A stretch of DNA of 8,220 nucleotides. Source: Candidatus Zixiibacteriota bacterium. Lineage in GTDB: Bacteria > Zixibacteria > MSB-5A5 > UBA10806. Of the stretch, positions 5,315-8,220 are shown piece by piece. The translations under genes were made by a program, and so were the position numbers. Position 1 is the stretch's first letter. Every line of letters begins with the position of its first letter. The DNA is taken from contig DOTU01000280.1 of the NCBI GenBank assembly GCA_003520965.1, forward strand, positions 5,911 to 14,130, written 5' to 3'. Under the pieces are notes generated by a model. That model was not told the origin of the DNA and ran no database searches. It worked only from the letters and a program-made list of their open reading frames with translations.

Positions 5315-6448
5315 CTACCAGATCTCCTTTCCAGTAAGAAGCGTGTAGCCGGTTTTGAGCGACTCCTCAAGTTCCAAATGTTGGGCGCCCTCGGCTTTTT
5401 TAAGCCTCTCAACCATGACTTTCAAATATTGTCCGAGTATTGTTTTTTCCTGCACCTTAATTTCGGAGATATCGGGCAACACTTTTGTTCGATCCACAAA
5501 TTCAAGATCGAGGAAATTGCCCTTAATCTCATTCTGAAGTTGAGGAACATTAAATCCTGAATCAAATAGTGCTAATCCCTCGAGAGTTGCCTTAAGAATA
5601 ACGTCAGGACCAGATAGCTCTGATATTTTTGATTTGAGGCCATCGATATCAACCGCTTCTTCCATGGAGACAGTTACTTCTTTCCAGGTCAAGCTTCCGA
5701 CTTGTTTGGGCTCAACTGCTAACAGATCATTATCCAAGGTGATGATGAGGCAGTTACCGCTGGCGGTGGAATCTGACGATAATGTCTCCGGCGAACCGGA
5801 ATAGGCAGCTTTGATTCCCACGGCGGTGAGATCGAGAAGACCGTCCTGGCCTCCCAGGGCGGCGTAATCGAATCCTCCGGCGGTGAGGTCTTTTTGGGAG
5901 AAAGAATAATCTCCGTGTTTGGAATCCCCATCATGAATTAAATTGCCGTAAAGGACGGCGATATGATTTGTCGATTTACCATATCTCTTGATTTTTTTGG
6001 CGGGATTTTCGTGCTCTTGATCGGCCATGATTGGGAAACCATAGATAGTCGCTGAAAGGCCCGGAATCTCAATCGTTGCTTTTTCATGATCTGTCAGCAA
6101 ATAGAGATTTTCAGCGGGCAGAAGGATTTGCCACTCCTCCCAGAAGGAGCTTTTCTGATAAGGATCACGCGCCCCCGGCAGAACCACGGCGGGAATTTTA
6201 TCCAGCCGTCGGATCTGATCTAAGAAGAAATCTAGCAGGTTCTGAGAAATGTCGGGGCTGTCGAAAGTATCGCCAGCCAGAATGAGAAGGTCTGCTTTTT
6301 CCGCGATCGTCAGGTCGATAAGCCTGACGAATGCGTTTTTGATGGCCACGCGGAGCTTATCGCCCGACACAGCCTTACCCAATTTTGTTGGGTCCTGCCC
6401 GGAGAACGCAGCCCCCAGGCGCACGTTGGATGATTGTATTATTTTCAT
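5315..6448 (-). CDS. YhaO/SbcD-like (Mre11-type) metallophosphoesterase homologue with lost metal ligands
   Basis: The 377-residue protein has the size and order of YhaO/SbcD exonuclease motifs. Nearly all the metal-binding residues are replaced. Motif I, normally DxHLG, is NVRLG (8-12). Motif II is AGDTFD (58-63) and keeps its aspartates. Motif III, normally GNHD, is GARD (92-95). Motif IV, usually LLHG, is VLYG (165-168). Motif V, normally GHxH, is GGQD (199-202). The capping segment YSGSPETLS (216-224) and the rest of the fold remain. In Pyrococcus Mre11 these positions bind the two manganese ions, so this protein should not cut DNA by the known mechanism. The start is ATG 6448, placing motif I at residues 8-12 as in active homologues; no good ribosome binding site is visible. 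It ends one base before the YhaN-like ATPase, its expected partner. Decay is unlikely, because the frame is intact and the fold well kept. A structural or DNA-sensing role is inferred. Confidence 0.85.
   Translation of the reverse strand: MKIIQSSNVRLGAAFSGQDPTKLGKAVSGDKLRVAIKNAFVRLIDLTIAEKADLLILAGDTFDSPDISQNLLDFFLDQIRRLDKIPAVVLPGARDPYQKSSFWEEWQILLPAENLYLLTDHEKATIEIPGLSATIYGFPIMADQEHENPAKKIKRYGKSTNHIAVLYGNLIHDGDSKHGDYSFSQKDLTAGGFDYAALGGQDGLLDLTAVGIKAAYSGSPETLSSDSTASGNCLIITLDNDLLAVEPKQVGSLTWKEVTVSMEEAVDIDGLKSKISELSGPDVILKATLEGLALFDSGFNVPQLQNEIKGNFLDLEFVDRTKVLPDISEIKVQEKTILGQYLKVMVERLKKAEGAQHLELEESLKTGYTLLTGKEIW
5324..5329 (-). promoter_or_regulatory. Ribosome binding site fixing the YhaN-like start
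   Basis: AAGGAG on the minus strand ends ten bases before ATG 5313, within the last codons of the upstream gene. It favours the 705-residue protein over a version extended by 33 residues into the neighbouring gene. Confidence 0.65.
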
Positions 6449-6580
6449 AGCTGGTAATATTATCGGCAGAAACGGGAGGGGCTTAATGGGAAGCAGGCAA
6501 AATAGCGGGGCGGGGCAGGACGAGGCTAAGCTACTGTAGACGGCCAGCTTATCGGGCCGCAGTATTCTTAGATTAATGGG

Positions 6581-6598
6581 CCGGACCTCCAGGTCCGG
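6581..6598. repeat. Palindrome with GACCT/AGGTC arms
   Basis: CCGGACCT and AGGTCCGG flank a CC centre and give a perfect 8-base inverted repeat. It is not next to a stop codon and has no T-run on either strand, so it looks more like a dispersed palindromic element than a terminator. Confidence 0.6.
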
Positions 6599-6611
6599 TA
6601 TTATAATTGAC

Positions 6612-6625
6612 GGTTCAGGAGAACC
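6612..6625. repeat. Small inverted repeat, second copy of the GGAGAA-core element
   Basis: GGTTC (6612-6616) and GAACC (6621-6625) flank AGGA. The sequence GGAGAACCCGGCTATGGAG that follows resembles the minus strand of the 3021-3036 element and its flank. Confidence 0.45.
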
Positions 6626-6670
6626 CGGCTATGGAGACCGAAATGTAGGCAGATGAACTGCCAGCCCACA

Positions 6671-6698
6671 GAAAACCGCAGGTCGCGGGCGACCTGCG
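6671..6698 (-). terminator. Perfect 10-base-pair hairpin after the ORF6N gene
   Basis: Eight bases after the minus-strand stop at 6707, CGCAGGTCGC and GCGACCTGCG form a perfect stem around a two-base centre (6677-6698). GGTTTTC follows on the minus strand. The location and short T-run fit an intrinsic terminator. The AGGTCGC/GCGACCT arms also match the palindrome upstream of the same gene at 7294-7308. Confidence 0.55.
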
Positions 6699-6706
6699 CT
6701 ACAATA

Positions 6707-7237
6707 CTATTCGTGCTTAAATCCGATTCGACGGGTTCGTTTATTTGGCGGGGCCATGAGTTGTCTTATGGCGGTTACAATCGATTGGATGTCGTCATCA
6801 TGCCCCCTCACTTTGCGTTCGAGTTCGCCGAGCTTACGGGCTAATTCTGCATGGGACGATATGTATTCTCTAAGCCGCACGAACGCTCTGACGACATATA
6901 CGCTGACCTCAATAGCTTTGGACGAATTGAGCACACTGGCCAGCATGAGCGCTCCGTGTTCGGTGAAGGCGCGAGGGAGCTTTCTGGTGCCACCCCATCT
7001 TGAGGTGCCAAATTGGTACTTCAAGTTTGAAAATTCCTCTTGTGTTAAGCGGAATGCAAAATCCAAAGGAAATCTATCAATATTTCTATCCACAGCTCTA
7101 TTTAGGCTTTTAGTTAGCACTCCATAAAGTTGCGCCAAGTCTCTATCCAGCATCACCTTTTGACCACGAATGATGAGGATAGCGCTCTGTATTCTCTCGA
7201 TTGGTATCAATTCACTCGATTTACTATTGTTCTTCAA
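6707..7237 (-). CDS. ORF6N-domain protein (phage antirepressor-like DNA-binding family)
   Basis: The 176-residue protein matches ORF6N-domain proteins, a family related to phage KilA-N/antirepressor modules and thought to bind DNA. Characteristic segments are LIPIERIQ (10-17), IRGQKVMLDRDLAQLYGV (23-40), LNRAVDRNIDRFPLDFAFRLT (45-65), LPRAFTEHGALMLASVLNS (87-105) and VVRAFVRLREY (115-125). A charged helical segment (about 130-162) precedes a basic tail ending RRIGFKHE. Length and ending are those of complete family members. The start is TTG at 7237: stops lie just upstream in frame and no ATG exists before the conserved core. An internal TTG at residue 10 is an alternative. No strong ribosome binding site is visible. 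Such genes are often scattered singly in bacterial genomes, apparently acquired from phages, and there is no other phage gene here. Related palindromes flank it on both sides. Family assignment is firm; the cellular role is unknown. Confidence 0.88.
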   Translation of the reverse strand: MKNNSKSSELIPIERIQSAILIIRGQKVMLDRDLAQLYGVLTKSLNRAVDRNIDRFPLDFAFRLTQEEFSNLKYQFGTSRWGGTRKLPRAFTEHGALMLASVLNSSKAIEVSVYVVRAFVRLREYISSHAELARKLGELERKVRGHDDDIQSIVTAIRQLMAPPNKRTRRIGFKHE

Positions 7238-7293
7238 AAGATTTATTTATCATACGATAATGGATAAAGTCAACGGCTTAATATTATCTTGAA

Positions 7294-7308
7294 GTCGCAA
7301 ATTGCGAC
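7294..7308. repeat. Inverted repeat upstream of the ORF6N gene
   Basis: GTCGCAA and TTGCGAC flank a single A, followed by CT to give the TTGCGACCT arm. It lies about 57 bases before the TTG start of the ORF6N gene, within the 158-base gap to the DUF885 gene. It could be an operator for that gene or another member of the AGGTC/GACCT palindrome family. Confidence 0.5.
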
Positions 7309-7356
7309 CTCAAGCAAAAACCGGGAACCGCGGTGGTCCTCTTCTACAGATCAATC

Positions 7357-7384
7357 TGCGGCGGTAATGACAGTTCCCGCCGCA
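7357..7384 (-). terminator. GC-rich hairpin after the DUF885 gene
   Basis: TGCGGCGG and CCGCCGCA (7357-7364 and 7377-7384) form a perfect 8-base-pair stem with a 12-base loop. It begins 11 bases after the minus-strand stop at 7396. No T-run follows, so it may be a pause or RNA-stabilising hairpin if it is not a true intrinsic terminator. Confidence 0.45.
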
Positions 7385-7395
7385 CAATATCTATC

Positions 7396-8220
7396 TTACC
7401 ACCCATACTTTTGAGCAATCAGGGTCGGCGAAATGCTGCCTTCGGAGAGAAGCTGGTCGTGGAAATGCTTGAGATCGAACTTGTCGCCTTCCTTGGCCTG
7501 GGCGCGAGCTTGCATGTGCAGGATCATCGTTTTGCCGGTGAGGTATGAGAGAGCCTGGGTGGGGTTGGCGCAGTAGCGGCGAATCTCGGCGGTGTAGTAA
7601 TAATCGTTTTTGCCAAGCTTCTCGTTCATGAAATCAAGGGCCGTTTGTGGGGTGAATCGTCCGGTCTGAAGGCCGATATCGACAATAATCCGCACAGCGC
7701 GGAACCGAATGCCACCTAAGACACCGTCCCATTGACGGGGATCATCGCCGTAGAGCCCTTGCTTATAGACCATCTCTTCACAATAGAGCGCCCAACCCTC
7801 GACCAGCACATTATCCTGCTGAATCTTTCTTATTTTGGATTGATTATGATTGGCCAGTAGAAGCTGAAGATGATGTCCCGGATATCCCTCATGTACAATC
7901 GAGCCGCGGAAACCTCGACGATAGATAAATGACATCTGATCGGCTTTCTGCTTTTCAGAAAATGTATCCGGAAGTGGGCGCACGTAGAAAAAGCCGTTCT
8001 GGAATGAATCGAGCGGCGCGGGCGGCTCGTAAGCGATTCCGCGGATGATACCGCGCATGAAAGTGGGGGTCTCCATCGGGATACACTGGCCGAAATTATC
8101 CGGGATAGTGGCATAGTTGCTCTGGATGACATAATCTTTCATCTTCGCAATTTCCCAGCGGTAGTAACTTAGTACGTCATCTTTGGAAAGGCTGGGGATA
8201 CCATAGCGGGGCATGGTATC
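7396..8220 (-). CDS. DUF885-family metallopeptidase-like protein, C-terminal part
   Basis: The frame runs open to the right edge of the window (codons Asp-Thr precede the Met at 8214), so only the C-terminal 274 residues are seen. Complete DUF885 proteins are usually about 550-600 residues and often start with a signal peptide or lipoprotein signal, which would lie outside. Hallmarks, numbered from Met 8214, are VHEGYPGHHLQ (107-117), a zinc-binding motif of the HExxxGHH type, and LVEGWALYCEEM (137-148), supplying a further acidic residue probably used in the metal site. IRFRAVRIIVDIGLQTGRFTPQTALDFM and the closing tail near SPTLIAQKYGW also fit the family. Members are thought to be zinc-dependent peptidases acting outside the cytoplasm, but specificity is not established. 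The metal-site residues look intact, unlike the nuclease homologue in this window. It is separated from the ORF6N gene by a hairpin and about 158 bases, so it is probably a separate transcription unit. Confidence 0.88.
   Translation of the reverse strand, partial: DTMPRYGIPSLSKDDVLSYYRWEIAKMKDYVIQSNYATIPDNFGQCIPMETPTFMRGIIRGIAYEPPAPLDSFQNGFFYVRPLPDTFSEKQKADQMSFIYRRGFRGSIVHEGYPGHHLQLLLANHNQSKIRKIQQDNVLVEGWALYCEEMVYKQGLYGDDPRQWDGVLGGIRFRAVRIIVDIGLQTGRFTPQTALDFMNEKLGKNDYYYTAEIRRYCANPTQALSYLTGKTMILHMQARAQAKEGDKFDLKHFHDQLLSEGSISPTLIAQKYGW

Larger units (their letters stand above)
6449..6706. other. Intergenic region with palindromes, no gene seen
   Basis: No coding region is supported here. The region should contain the promoter of the YhaO-YhaN operon near its left end; GATAATATTA lies 8-20 bases before ATG 6448 on the minus strand and could be part of a -10 element, but no clear -35 is seen. 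The remainder holds three inverted repeats at 6581-6598, 6612-6625 and 6677-6698. Confidence 0.5.

Noticed and set aside
5314..5412. Extended N-terminus of the YhaN-like ATPase starting at 5412
   Set aside because: The extra 33 residues are basic and low in homology, overlap the YhaO-like gene, and the good ribosome binding site points to ATG 5313.
8212..8214. ATG 8214 as the true start of the DUF885 gene
   Set aside because: The frame stays open to the window edge and the family is about twice as long, so this is an internal methionine.

Overview
The window is a gene-dense bacterial segment in which every complete gene reads on the minus strand. Only the tail of one gene, at the left edge, reads on the plus strand. 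That tail is a C-terminal FlgD-type Ig/sorting-like domain. Together with weak Shine-Dalgarno sites, alternative TTG starts and many short intergenic palindromes, it suggests a metagenome-derived lineage of the FCB superphylum, something like candidate phylum Zixibacteria. This assignment is inference; no rRNA or marker gene is present.

Layout, left to right: (1) 1-192, end of a secreted or surface protein, followed by a clear intrinsic terminator. (2) 344-2896, a tightly packed minus-strand operon read in the order HIT protein, aconitase-superfamily large subunit, aconitase swivel-domain small subunit, with 4-base stop/start overlaps. The HIT gene has two apparent single-base frameshifts in its 5' part. 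(3) 2897-3195, intergenic DNA full of inverted repeats. (4) 3196-6448, a two-gene operon for a YhaO/SbcD (Mre11-like) protein and a membrane-anchored YhaN/SbcC (Rad50-like) ATPase. (5) 6449-6706, intergenic DNA with more palindromes. (6) 6707-7237, a phage-type ORF6N-domain gene bracketed by related palindromes. (7) 7396-8220, the C-terminal part of a DUF885 metallopeptidase-like gene that runs off the right edge.

The main discovery candidate is the aconitase-like pair. The large subunit has about 110 extra N-terminal residues containing two tandem helix-turn-helix-like repeats. It keeps the three cysteines expected to hold a [4Fe-4S] cluster, but it has lost several substrate-binding or catalytic residues of LeuC/aconitase. 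Its partner has lost the catalytic Ser-Ser-Arg loop. This looks like a leucine-pathway dehydratase turned into a probable DNA-binding Fe-S regulator or sensor, not an enzyme. The second candidate is the Mre11-like protein, in which nearly every metal ligand is replaced while the partner ATPase keeps its nucleotide-binding motifs. That suggests a non-nucleolytic Mre11/Rad50-type complex at the membrane.

The intergenic regions share a family of palindromes with AGGTC/GACCT arms or a GGAGAA core. Several sit 8-15 bases after minus-strand stop codons, where they may also work as transcription terminators.
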